Assembly (NCBI GenBank): GCA_024635865.1
Contig: JAGXIB010000230.1
Coordinates: forward strand, 1-44,579
Direction: 5' to 3'
Length of the DNA: 44,579 nucleotides
From: Flavobacteriales bacterium
GTDB lineage: Bacteria > Bacteroidota > Bacteroidia > Flavobacteriales_D > Parvicellaceae
The notes under the pieces were generated by a model. That model did not search any database. It was not told the origin of the DNA and worked only from the letters and a program-made list of their open reading frames with translations. The position numbers and the translations under genes were made by a program. Of the stretch, positions 1-6,992 are shown one piece after another (within the stretch, counting starts at the first letter, position 1; the number at the start of each line of letters is the position of its first letter).

Positions 1-1232
1 AGAAAAGAGATCATAGAAAAATAGGAAAAGAATTAGACTTATTTACTTTTTCTCAGAGAGTAGGCCAAGGATTGCCATTATGGCTTCCAAAAGGCGCTGC
101 ATTAAGAGAGCGTTTAATCGAGTTCATGAAAAAGACGCAAACTAAGGCTGGTTATGAGCCTGTAGTCACTCCCCACATAGGAAATAAGGAACTGTATGTT
201 TGTTCTGGACATTATGAAAAATATGGAGAAGATTCTTTTCAGGCAATAAAAACACCTAATGAAGGAGAAGAGTTCTTTTTAAAACCAATGAACTGTCCTC
301 ATCATTGTGAGATCTTTAAAGCGAGACCAAAATCATATAAAGATTTACCAGTTCGTTATGCAGAGTTTGGAACAGTTTATCGTTATGAACAAAGTGGAGA
401 GTTACATGGCTTAACAAGAGTTAGAGGGTTTACGCAAGATGATGCTCATATTTTTTGTGCCCCAGATCAAGTAGAGGAGGAGTTTAAAAAAGTAATCGAT
501 ATTGTGCTATATGTATTTAAAGCGCTAGAGTTTAATGAATATACAGCTCAAATTTCTTTAAGACATAAAACAGATAGAGATAAATATATTGGGAGCGAAG
601 AGAACTGGGATAAAGCAGAGCAAGCGATTATAAATGCTACAAAAGACAAAGAACTAAATACAGTCATAGAATATAACGAAGCTGCTTTTTATGGGCCTAA
701 GTTAGATTTTATGGTCAAAGATGCGTTGGGGAGAAGTTGGCAGTTAGGAACAATACAAGTAGATTATAACCTTCCAGAGCGTTTTGAACTGGAATATGTA
801 GGCGCAGATAATCAAAAGCATAGACCTGTAATGATACACAGAGCTCCATTCGGGTCTTTAGAGCGTTTTATTGCCGTTTTAATAGAGCATACTGCTGGTA
901 AATTTCCATTATGGCTAAATCCTGAGCAAGTTTCCATCTTGCCAATTAGCGATAAATACAATGATTATGCAAAAGAAGTTTTGAATTTGCTAAATAATTA
1001 CGATATTCGTGGAATTATTGACGAGCGTAGTGAAACAATGGGAAAGAAAATTAGAGATGCTGAGGTAAATAGAATACCTTACATGCTTATAGTTGGAGAA
1101 GAAGAGGAGAAAGCAAATAAAGTAGCAGTTCGTAAACAAGGAGAAGGAGATTTAGGAAGTTTTTCATTAGAAGAATTTTCAAAAATAATTCAAAAAGAAA
1201 TAGATGAGAAGCTGGTTCAACGGGTAGATTAA
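1..1232 (+). CDS. thrS: Threonyl-tRNA synthetase, 5'-truncated by the window edge
   Basis: This enzyme charges tRNA-Thr with threonine in the cytoplasm. The reading frame is open from base 3, with no stop before the edge, and the first codons already read [12 protein letters not shown], a signature inside the class II catalytic domain. The gene therefore starts outside the window, and the TTG at 72 is only an internal leucine codon. Visible motifs are LPLWLPKG, the zinc-site segment [10 protein letters not shown], class II motif 2 ([21 protein letters not shown]) split around the loop, and motif 3 near [12 protein letters not shown]. The last 110 or so residues form the anticodon-binding domain, seen at [18 protein letters not shown]. 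The N-terminal TGS and editing domains lie outside. It is followed after 40 bases by infC, giving the widespread thrS-infC-rpmI-rplT order. Confidence 0.97.
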   Translation, partial: KRDHRKIGKELDLFTFSQRVGQGLPLWLPKGAALRERLIEFMKKTQTKAGYEPVVTPHIGNKELYVCSGHYEKYGEDSFQAIKTPNEGEEFFLKPMNCPHHCEIFKARPKSYKDLPVRYAEFGTVYRYEQSGELHGLTRVRGFTQDDAHIFCAPDQVEEEFKKVIDIVLYVFKALEFNEYTAQISLRHKTDRDKYIGSEENWDKAEQAIINATKDKELNTVIEYNEAAFYGPKLDFMVKDALGRSWQLGTIQVDYNLPERFELEYVGADNQKHRPVMIHRAPFGSLERFIAVLIEHTAGKFPLWLNPEQVSILPISDKYNDYAKEVLNLLNNYDIRGIIDERSETMGKKIRDAEVNRIPYMLIVGEEEEKANKVAVRKQGEGDLGSFSLEEFSKIIQKEIDEKLVQRVD

Positions 1233-1272
1233 CTACTTGTTAAACATTTTTAATAATTAAATACTTAGAACA

Positions 1273-1827
1273 ATTAGACCAAGAAGAAATAATTACCGAG
1301 GAAGAGTTGTAAAACAAGATCCGCACAGAATAAACGATAAAATCAGAGTCTCTGAAGTTCGTTTAGTAGGAGATGGTTTTGAACCTGGAGTTTACCCAAT
1401 CGATAAAGCAATGGAAATTGCTGATAGTCAAGATTTAGATTTGGTAGAAATATCTCCAAACGCTACACCTCCCGTTTGTAAAATTATCGATTATAAAAAA
1501 TTCTTATACGAGCAAAGGAAACGCGAGAAAGAATTAAAATCGAAACAAAGCAAAGTTGTGATAAAAGAAATTAGGTTTGGACCTAATACAGATGATCATG
1601 ATTTTGATTTTAAATTGAAGCATGCAATCGGCTTTTTAAAAGACGGGTCTAAACTTAAGGCGTATGTGTTTTTTAAAGGACGTACAATTGTGTTTAAAGA
1701 AAGAGGAGAGATTTTATTGTTAAGGTTTGCCCAAGCATTAGAAGAATATGCTACTGTAGAGCAAATGCCTCAATTAAATGGAAAGCGTATGATTATGCTT
1801 TTCGCACCAAAAAAGAAAAATAAGTAA
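1273..1827 (+). CDS. infC: Translation initiation factor IF-3 with a non-AUG start
   Basis: IF-3 binds the 30S subunit, prevents premature 50S joining and checks the start codon. The first ATG in this frame (1411) would remove most of the N-terminal domain. Upstream, the same frame reads [20 protein letters not shown], which is conserved IF-3 sequence, back to a stop at 1258-1260. Between that stop and the conserved block there is no ATG, GTG or TTG. The candidate starts are ATT at 1273 (giving [11 protein letters not shown], 184 residues) and ATA at 1261. I choose ATT because AUU is the known infC start in other bacteria, and IF-3 itself discriminates against it, giving autoregulation. The C-terminal domain with [19 protein letters not shown] is intact. 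No Shine-Dalgarno site is visible. The family is certain; the exact start codon is inferred. Confidence 0.93.
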   Translation: MRPRRNNYRGRVVKQDPHRINDKIRVSEVRLVGDGFEPGVYPIDKAMEIADSQDLDLVEISPNATPPVCKIIDYKKFLYEQRKREKELKSKQSKVVIKEIRFGPNTDDHDFDFKLKHAIGFLKDGSKLKAYVFFKGRTIVFKERGEILLLRFAQALEEYATVEQMPQLNGKRMIMLFAPKKKNK

Positions 1828-1850
1828 TACTAATATAAAAAAGTACGATA

Positions 1851-2045
1851 ATGCCAAAGATGAAAACAAAATCTAGTGCCAAGAAACGTTTTAAGTTTAC
1901 TGGTTCTGGAAAAATTAAAAGAAAGCATGCATTTAAAAGCCATATCTTAACTAAGAAAAGTAAGAAACGAAAAAGAAATCTAACGAAATCTGGATTGGTT
2001 CACAAATCTGATGTTAGGCATATTAAAATTCAATTGTGTGCTTAA
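1851..2045 (+). CDS. rpmI: 50S ribosomal protein L35
   Basis: L35 is a small, very basic protein of the large ribosomal subunit. The 64-residue product starts [20 protein letters not shown], the typical L35 opening, and is about the usual length (near 65). It ends RHIKIQLCA instead of the more frequent RIKKLLPY-like ending, so the C-terminus is of the short Bacteroidota type. It lies 23 bases after infC, clearly in the same operon. The spacer to rplT, about 150 bases, is unusually long and structured. Confidence 0.97.
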   Translation: MPKMKTKSSAKKRFKFTGSGKIKRKHAFKSHILTKKSKKRKRNLTKSGLVHKSDVRHIKIQLCA

Positions 2046-2048
2046 TCC

Positions 2049-2179
2049 ATAAGAATTAATATTCTTATAAGATTAAAAAGAATAACACAAGTAGAGTGCT
2101 TGTGTTGGTTTATATTAATTTAACCCGGTACTTAGTCCATTGTAGAGAAGAACCAAATTAAAGTAGGACGCTAACTACC
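2049..2179 (+). promoter_or_regulatory. Structured rpmI-rplT spacer, candidate L20 autoregulatory element
   Basis: Three inverted repeats fill this spacer. The first is 2049-2056 with 2061-2068, a perfect 8-bp stem with a 4-base loop. The second is 2084-2091 with 2099-2106, a perfect 8-bp stem with a 7-base loop. The third joins 2127-2138 to 2166-2179: GGTA with TACC, a C-C mismatch, TTA with TAA, a two-base GC bulge, and GTCC with GGAC. The third stem ends 17 bases before the rplT start. In other phyla L20 represses its own operon by binding mRNA that mimics its 23S rRNA site. That this spacer does so is inference from position and structure. The first two stems could instead be attenuator-like or processing hairpins. 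Confidence 0.45.
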
Positions 2180-2196
2180 AAAAAAAAGAAAAAGTT

Positions 2197-2541
2197 ATGC
2201 CAAGAGCAAAAAATAGAGTTGCGAGTAGAAATCGCCGTAAAAAAATTCTTAAACAAACCAGAGGTTACTTTGGGAGAAGAAAAAATGTATACACAGTAGC
2301 TAAAAATGCCTTAGAAAAAGGGTTGGTTTATGCTTACCGTGATAGAAGACAAAAGAAGAGAAACTTCAGAGCTTTGTGGATTCAACGTATTAATGCAGGT
2401 GCAAGACAATATGATATGAGTTATTCTGAGTTCATTGGAAAAGTTAATAAAGCTAATGTTTCTTTAAATAGAAAAGTATTAGCAGATTTAGCAATGAATC
2501 ACCCAGAAGCTTTTAAAGCAGTTGTTGACGCAGTAAAATAA
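2197..2541 (+). CDS. rplT: 50S ribosomal protein L20
   Basis: L20 is an early assembly protein of the 50S subunit and binds 23S rRNA. The 114-residue product has the basic N-terminal extension [19 protein letters not shown] followed by GYFGRRKN, and the globular C-terminal domain with [20 protein letters not shown] and [17 protein letters not shown]. Length and motifs match the family. It is the last gene of the thrS-infC-rpmI-rplT operon and is followed 28 bases later by a rho-independent terminator. L20 is the known regulator of this operon in several bacteria, which makes the structured region just upstream notable. Confidence 0.98.
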   Translation: MPRAKNRVASRNRRKKILKQTRGYFGRRKNVYTVAKNALEKGLVYAYRDRRQKKRNFRALWIQRINAGARQYDMSYSEFIGKVNKANVSLNRKVLADLAMNHPEAFKAVVDAVK

Positions 2542-2569
2542 ATCACATTAGATAATTACTTATTTTTTT

Positions 2570-2606
2570 AAAGCCGTTTCATTAATTTGAAGCGGCTTTT
2601 GTTTTT
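2570..2606 (+). terminator. Rho-independent terminator after rplT
   Basis: Bases 2570-2580 pair with 2589-2599 in an 11-bp stem (core AAGCCG/CGGCTT, one G-U pair) with an 8-base loop. The stem is followed by a T-rich tract (TGTTTTTT). It closes the ribosomal protein operon. Confidence 0.9.
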
Positions 2607-2630
2607 TCATTAAAATAGAAGCAAATACAT

Positions 2631-2638
2631 TATATTTG
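2631..2638 (+). promoter_or_regulatory. Candidate -7 promoter box (TATATTTG) for mvaD
   Basis: TATATTTG matches the Bacteroidota -7 consensus TAnnTTTG exactly. It ends 8 bases before the mvaD ATG, which implies a very short or absent leader. No clear TTTG box is seen at -33; only a T-run at 2602-2607 lies near the right distance. The identical octamer precedes tex and paaZ in this window. Confidence 0.55.
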
Positions 2639-2646
2639 TATAGACT

Positions 2647-3714
2647 ATGGAAGCAAGTAAATATATTTTTAATCAAGAGAGTTATTCAGTAAATGCAGGT
2701 GAAGTAACTTGGGAAAGTCCTTCAAACATTGCGTTAGTAAAATATTGGGGAAAGAAAGAAAATCAAATCCCCGCAAACCCTTCAATAAGTTTTACTTTAA
2801 ATAACTGTCACACACTGACTACCGTAAAGTATGAACAAGCTGAACAACTTTCCTTTGAAGTTTTTGTTAAAGGAAAAAGAGAAAAAAGTTTCGAACCTAA
2901 AATAGAGCAGTTCTTTAGTCGCATAAAAGAATATACTCCGTTTATTGTTAATTTAAAGCTAGAAATACATACCGAAAATACATTTCCACATAGTAGTGGT
3001 ATAGCATCTTCGGCTTCAGGGTTAAGTGCTTTGGCGTTGTGTATTGTTTCGATAGAAAAAGAGTTAGATAGTACTATGTCAGATGCTTTCTTCAAAGGAA
3101 AAGCTTCTTTTTTAGCTCGGTTAGGTTCTGGAAGTGCTTGTCGTTCTGTTTATCCAGAATTAGTTGTTTGGGGAGAGAATACCTCTTTTGAAAATAGTTC
3201 AGACTTAATAGCTTCTCCATTTAGTGGAGCACATGAAGTTTTTAAAGATTTTCAAGACACTATATTACTAGTAGATAAAGGTCAAAAAGTTGTAAGTAGT
3301 ACTGTTGGTCATAATTTAATGCATAATCACCCTTTTTCTGAACAACGATTTGCACAAGCTCACAATAATTTAAAAGACTTAAAAAAAGCATTAATAGAAG
3401 GGGATTTAAAAATGTTTACAAAAATTGTAGAGTCAGAAGCATTAACGTTGCATGCAATGATGATGACTTCTAACCCTTATTTTATATTAATGAAGCCGAA
3501 TACACTTAAAATTATTGAGAAAGTATGGGAATATCGAGTAAAACATAACTTAAATCTTACAATAACATTGGATGCTGGAGCAAATGTTCATTTATTATAC
3601 CCTAAAAGTGAATCAGAACAAGCATTAGCATTAATAGAAGGTACTTTGATTGACTTTTGTGAAAACAAGGGATATATTTGTGATGAGGTAGGTTTGGGAA
3701 GTGTGAAAGTATAA
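2647..3714 (+). CDS. mvaD: Diphosphomevalonate decarboxylase
   Basis: This cytoplasmic GHMP-family enzyme uses ATP to convert mevalonate 5-diphosphate to isopentenyl diphosphate, the last step of the mevalonate pathway. The 355-residue protein shows the substrate/ATP region SPSNIALVKYWGKK (about residues 24-37), PANPSISFTL, and the glycine/serine-rich ATP loop PHSSGIASSASGLSA (about 114-128). The Asp in TLDAGANVHLLYP (about D309) corresponds to the catalytic aspartate. Length fits the family, slightly long at the N-terminus. A TAnnTTTG promoter box lies just upstream. The next gene starts 8 bases downstream, suggesting cotranscription. Use of the mevalonate route is characteristic of many flavobacteria. 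Confidence 0.94.
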   Translation: MEASKYIFNQESYSVNAGEVTWESPSNIALVKYWGKKENQIPANPSISFTLNNCHTLTTVKYEQAEQLSFEVFVKGKREKSFEPKIEQFFSRIKEYTPFIVNLKLEIHTENTFPHSSGIASSASGLSALALCIVSIEKELDSTMSDAFFKGKASFLARLGSGSACRSVYPELVVWGENTSFENSSDLIASPFSGAHEVFKDFQDTILLVDKGQKVVSSTVGHNLMHNHPFSEQRFAQAHNNLKDLKKALIEGDLKMFTKIVESEALTLHAMMMTSNPYFILMKPNTLKIIEKVWEYRVKHNLNLTITLDAGANVHLLYPKSESEQALALIEGTLIDFCENKGYICDEVGLGSVKV

Positions 3715-3722
3715 TAAACGAA

Positions 3723-4475
3723 ATGGGAATACTTAATAAAATATTTGGAAAGAAAAAAGAAAGGTTGATTGAGCCTGCTGATATCTCTATTTTAAATGTT
3801 GACGTTCATTCTCATTTAATCCCAGGAATTGACGATGGATCTCAAACAATGGAGGAAACCATCGAATTATTAACTAATTTTCAAGAATTAGGATATAAAA
3901 AAGTTATTACAACTCCTCATATAATGAGCGATTATTATAAAAACACTCCTGAGATAATACTAGGAGGATTAGAGGAAGTTCGAATTGCATTAAAAGAAGC
4001 TGGGTTAACAATAACGATTGATGCAGCCGCAGAATATAACTTAGATGCAGATTTTGAAAAAATAATCGATACTGATAATTTATTAACTTTTGGAGATCAA
4101 TATGTCTTATTCGAGTTGCCTTTTTTTCAAGAGCCTCCAATGCTTAATGAGATTGTATGGAAGCTTCAAACAAAAGGGTTTAGACCTGTTTTAGCTCATG
4201 TAGAGCGTTATTCCTTTTGGTTCAATGACTGGGATCGGGTTATAGAGTTAAAAGATAGGGGTGTTTTATTCCAAGTGAATATAAACTCTTTGACTGGTCA
4301 TTACGGTCCCGAAGTAAAAACTATGGCAGAACGTCTTATTGATGAGAATTTAATTAGTTTAGTAGGGTCTGACTGTCACAACATGAACCACATGGAATTA
4401 ACAAAAAAGGCACTGACCTTTCCATACCTTCATCAAATAATCAAAAATGAAAACTTGATTAATAAAAAACTATGA
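3723..4475 (+). CDS. CpsB/CapC-type (PHP domain) tyrosine-protein phosphatase
   Basis: Members of this metal-dependent PHP family dephosphorylate tyrosine kinases and related proteins that control capsule and exopolysaccharide export. The 250-residue protein has the metal ligands in the expected order: DVHSHLIPGIDDGS (H29, H31), TTPH (H66), AAAEY (E104), LAHVERY (H159) and VGSDCHN (D217, H219). No signal peptide is present, so it should be cytoplasmic. It sits 8 bases after mvaD and overlaps the next start codon by 4 bases (ATGA), consistent with translational coupling. No cognate BY-kinase or Wza-like gene is in the window, so the substrate is unknown. Confidence 0.88.
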   Translation: MGILNKIFGKKKERLIEPADISILNVDVHSHLIPGIDDGSQTMEETIELLTNFQELGYKKVITTPHIMSDYYKNTPEIILGGLEEVRIALKEAGLTITIDAAAEYNLDADFEKIIDTDNLLTFGDQYVLFELPFFQEPPMLNEIVWKLQTKGFRPVLAHVERYSFWFNDWDRVIELKDRGVLFQVNINSLTGHYGPEVKTMAERLIDENLISLVGSDCHNMNHMELTKKALTFPYLHQIIKNENLINKKL

Positions 4476-5356
4476 GAAATTTTTCTTTTACCATTTTGTG
4501 CTTAATAATTGCTGTTTCCACTTTTGGACAAAGCAGTTATCATGATATTAAAAAAGGAGGTAAAGGTAAAGTTAGCATTGGTTATCGATTAAATAGTTTA
4601 GTTTCTGATAATGAAAAAAATGTAGAAAATTTAATAGAATACGAGATTCTTAATTTGTTTTTTGATTTTGTTGAGCAAAAAGATGATGTTACGATTTCTA
4701 GAGAATTTATAAAAGCGAAAAGTTTTTCTAGTTTATATCGGAACATAAAGAAAAATGAAACATATGATTTTGCTTTTTGTTTTTTTAGTCAAACAGAGCA
4801 GCGATTAAAAGAAGTCAGTTTCTCATCTGCTTATTTACCGGATATAGAGGTTATGATTTCGAATGCTAAACTCCCCATTTTAGTTGATACGAATGATTTT
4901 ATAACTCAGTTTAAAAATGCAACTGCTGTTTATGTACCTGGGAGTACTTTTGAGGCAGATGTTAATGAACTAGAACAAATGACCCCCAATTTATCTAAGA
5001 TTTCTGTAATGTCTTCAGCTCATGCTATAGATAAAATTAAATCTTGTGATAGTTGCTATGGTTTTATTGAACTACATCAATATTTTAATAATGCAAAAGA
5101 AATAGCAGAAATTAAAAGACAAAATCTATTTATAAAAAAGAGACATGGTTATGGTTTTATCTTTCCTCTAGATTCTGATTGGCAACCAAGTGTTAACGCT
5201 TTTTTTGATGATTCAATTTACTTCTCTAAAGTAAAAGCTATAATCAATAGAAAATTAGGAAAAGAAATGATTGACTTTATAGAGGAGTTAGAGGTTTCGG
5301 AAGTTGAAAATATGTCAACTTTTTATTGGCCAAAGAAGTGGATATTGAGAAAGTAA
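4472..5356 (+). CDS. Exported solute-binding-like sensor domain (N-terminal part of a frameshifted sensor phosphatase?)
   Basis: The 294-residue product begins with a signal peptide (MRNFSFTILCLIIAVSTFGQ). It continues with a fold resembling family 3 solute-binding proteins: VSIGYRLNSLV near the start, and a segment YDFAFCFFSQTEQRLKEVSF that corresponds to the typical 'D-hydrophobic...TxERxKxxxFS' block. No lipobox or transmembrane segment is present. The frame ends in WPKKWILRK, which looks non-native, while the overlapping -1 frame continues directly into a juxtamembrane coil, a membrane helix and a PP2C domain. The simplest reading is that this is the periplasmic sensor half of one protein of about 621 residues, split at a T5 run (5320-5324). 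Two separate overlapping genes remain possible. It overlaps the phosphatase gene before it by 4 bases. Confidence 0.7.
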   Translation: MRNFSFTILCLIIAVSTFGQSSYHDIKKGGKGKVSIGYRLNSLVSDNEKNVENLIEYEILNLFFDFVEQKDDVTISREFIKAKSFSSLYRNIKKNETYDFAFCFFSQTEQRLKEVSFSSAYLPDIEVMISNAKLPILVDTNDFITQFKNATAVYVPGSTFEADVNELEQMTPNLSKISVMSSAHAIDKIKSCDSCYGFIELHQYFNNAKEIAEIKRQNLFIKKRHGYGFIFPLDSDWQPSVNAFFDDSIYFSKVKAIINRKLGKEMIDFIEELEVSEVENMSTFYWPKKWILRK

Positions 5357-6336
5357 AAACCTTTGCTGCTGAGCTTCTTTATCAAAACCAGATGTTAGAG
5401 AATAAGAAAAACATAGAACATCAAGAAGAATTAAAAAGTTATCTATTTATTTTAATTCTTTCGTTTTTATTGATCGTTGTCATTGTTTTATTTGCATATA
5501 GATTAAAGCTAAAACACAATAAAATTGTCATGTTAAAGAATCAACAATTAAACATTCAAAAAACAATTGTTGAAGTCAAACATAAAGAAATTAAGGATAG
5601 TATTAACTATGCTAAAAGAATTCAAAACGCTTTATTACAAAGTGAAGAGCACAATAGTTTTTTGTTGCCAGAACACTTTATCTTTTTTAAACCAACAGGT
5701 GTTGTTAGTGGAGATTTCTATTGGAGTAAGACGTTTGATAAGCATTATTATATCTCAGTTACTGATTGTACAGGACATGGAGTGCCCGGAGGATTTATGA
5801 GTGTTTTAGGTATTGCGATGTTAAACGAAATTATTAGAACTAAGAAAAATATATTACCTAGCGATATGCTCTCTATGCTTAGAGACAAGATCATCTTAGA
5901 ATTAGACCAATCATCCTTAAGCGGCTCTAATAAAGATGGAATGAACACTACTATGATTAAGGTAAATAGAGAAACTTTAATGATGAACTATTCAGGGGCA
6001 TATCAAACTTTATTAATTATTAGAAAAGGAGAATTAATAGAGTTAAAAACAGATAAACAACCAATAGGTTATACGTATATTATGAGTCCTTTTACGAATA
6101 ATGATTTTCAACTAGAAAAAGAAGACCTTATTTACTTATACTCTGATGGGTACCCAGATCAGTTTGGAGGTGAACTTGGGAAAAAATTTAAATCAAGAAA
6201 TCTAAAAGAATTTATTGTCTCAATTAGTCATCAGCCGCTAGAAGAGCAAAAGATTATACTGTCTAATCGTTTTGATGAATGGAAGGGTGAAGAAGAACAA
6301 GTAGATGATGTTACTGTTTTAGGAATAAGATTATAA
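5326..6336 (+). CDS. SpoIIE/PP2C-family serine phosphatase with membrane anchor (C-terminal part of the split sensor)
   Basis: PP2C-type SpoIIE phosphatases remove phosphate from serine/threonine, often on anti-anti-sigma-like proteins. This frame is open from 5308, after a stop at 5305-5307, and contains no ATG before the conserved sequence; the TTG at 5326 is a nominal start. It shows a membrane helix (about residues 39-58), a coiled coil, then the Bacteroidota signature SINYAKRIQNALL. The catalytic motifs are VVSGDFYW, TDCTGHGVPGGFMSVLG, LYSDGYPDQFGG and QVDDVTVLGIRL. The usual DGMD is DGMN here. Without the preceding frame the protein would have a periplasmic stub and no sensor, which argues for an original fusion. 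A 1-base insertion, or a -1 ribosomal slip at the T5 run, would join both halves. Confidence 0.8.
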   Translation: MAKEVDIEKVKTFAAELLYQNQMLENKKNIEHQEELKSYLFILILSFLLIVVIVLFAYRLKLKHNKIVMLKNQQLNIQKTIVEVKHKEIKDSINYAKRIQNALLQSEEHNSFLLPEHFIFFKPTGVVSGDFYWSKTFDKHYYISVTDCTGHGVPGGFMSVLGIAMLNEIIRTKKNILPSDMLSMLRDKIILELDQSSLSGSNKDGMNTTMIKVNRETLMMNYSGAYQTLLIIRKGELIELKTDKQPIGYTYIMSPFTNNDFQLEKEDLIYLYSDGYPDQFGGELGKKFKSRNLKEFIVSISHQPLEEQKIILSNRFDEWKGEEEQVDDVTVLGIRL

Positions 6337-6360
6337 CATTGATAATTAATAGGTTATAAT
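6330..6360 (+). terminator. Weak hairpin at the end of the sensor-phosphatase gene
   Basis: Bases 6330-6337 (ATTATAAC) pair perfectly with 6353-6360 (GTTATAAT) around a 15-base loop, overlapping the stop codon. The stem is AT-only apart from one pair and has only a short T stretch after it, so terminator function is doubtful. Confidence 0.3.
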
Positions 6361-6397
6361 TTTAAATAAAAATAGTAGATGTTTTATTTGAAAATGT

Positions 6398-6428
6398 ATT
6401 GTAGATTTAAAAAAGTTTATTAAATTTG
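6398..6428 (+). promoter_or_regulatory. Candidate promoter for the tRNA-Gly/tRNA-Leu unit
   Basis: ATTG at 6398-6401, 19 bases, then TAAATTTG at 6421-6428 matches the Bacteroidota pattern TTTG-N19-TAnnTTTG with one mismatch in the -33 box. Transcription would begin near 6435, about 60 bases before tRNA-Gly. The same arrangement (ATTG, 18 bases, TAAATTTG) occurs at 37869-37898. Confidence 0.6.
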
Positions 6429-6496
6429 CCAACCCAATCAAACGAGATAGGGATTAAATTGAAATTAAAGTTAAGCACTACTAGTTTTTTAACTAA

Positions 6497-6569
6497 GCGA
6501 AAGTAGCTCAGCTGATAGAGCGCCACCTTGCCAAGGTGGAGGTCGCGGGTTTGAATCCCGTCTTCCGCT
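6497..6569 (+). tRNA. tRNA-Gly (anticodon GCC)
   Basis: A full 73-base cloverleaf is visible. The D arm is GCTC/GAGC, the anticodon stem is CCACC/GGTGG with loop TTGCCAA (anticodon 6530-6532), and the T arm is GCGGG/CCCGT with loop TTTGAAT. The acceptor stem GCGAAAG/CTTCCGC contains an A4-C69 mismatch (A at 6500, C at 6565), where G-C is usual. CCA is not encoded. It is followed by a short 8-bp hairpin (6582-6589 with 6596-6603) before tRNA-Leu. Confidence 0.95.
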
Positions 6570-6618
6570 CTATACTATACCAAAGGTTATCTAGGTAACC
6601 TTTAATCGTAAGATTGAT

Positions 6619-6702
6619 GCTCGAGTGGTGGAATTGGTAGACACGCAAGACTTAAAATCTTGTGTCCTTTGGGACGTGCGGGTTCAAGTCCCGCCTCGAG
6701 TA
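6619..6702 (+). tRNA. tRNA-Leu (anticodon UAA)
   Basis: This is a class II tRNA of 84 bases. The anticodon stem is CAAGA/TCTTG with loop CTTAAAA (anticodon TAA at 6653-6655). The variable arm (TGTCCTTTGGGACG region) is long, the T arm is GCGGG/CCCGC with loop TTCAAGT, and the discriminator is A (6702). The acceptor stem GCTCGAG/CTCGAGT closes with a G1-U72 pair. CCA is not encoded. It lies 49 bases after tRNA-Gly and is probably on the same transcript. Confidence 0.95.
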
Positions 6703-6738
6703 CGAATGTGTAAGCTTCCAATTTACACAAACAGGCTA

Positions 6739-6777
6739 AAACCCTTATTATCTTTGATAGTAAGGGTTTTTCTTTTT
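6739..6777 (+). terminator. Strong rho-independent terminator after the tRNA pair
   Basis: Bases 6739-6752 pair with 6756-6769 in a 14-bp stem (one G-T pair) with a 3-base loop, followed by TTTCTTTTTC. A smaller 7-bp hairpin (6707-6713 with 6723-6729, TGTGTAA/TTACACA) lies between tRNA-Leu and this terminator and may mark 3' processing. Confidence 0.92.
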
Positions 6778-6931
6778 CTAATTTAAATACTTTATTTTCA
6801 GGATTACTTGTTCAATAAAATCCTTTTTTATCTAAAAACATTTAAGTTAATATTTTCGACCGTATAATAGTTAAGAGTTTTTTTTAATATGTTTCTTGTT
6901 GGATTTTTCGGATCAAATGATTATTTTCAAG

Positions 6932-6969
6932 AATGAATAAAAAAGTCTATTGATTGTGTTTTATTCATT
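6932..6969. repeat. 11-bp perfect inverted repeat upstream of the secreted subtilase
   Basis: AATGAATAAAA at 6932-6942 is mirrored exactly by TTTTATTCATT at 6959-6969, with a 16-base spacer. It lies 23 bases before the ATG at 6993, so it could be a leader hairpin controlling translation or an operator. A possible promoter box TATTTTCG (TAnnTTTG with one mismatch) lies at 6851-6858. The rest of the spacer from 6778 shows nothing recognisable. Confidence 0.4.
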
Positions 6970-6992
6970 TTAACTAAAAATAAACATTTTTT

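Noticed and set aside
2808-3095. 95-codon minus-strand frame inside mvaD
   Set aside because: It is antisense to well-conserved GHMP-kinase-family sequence, has no family features and no promoter or start context; a shadow frame.
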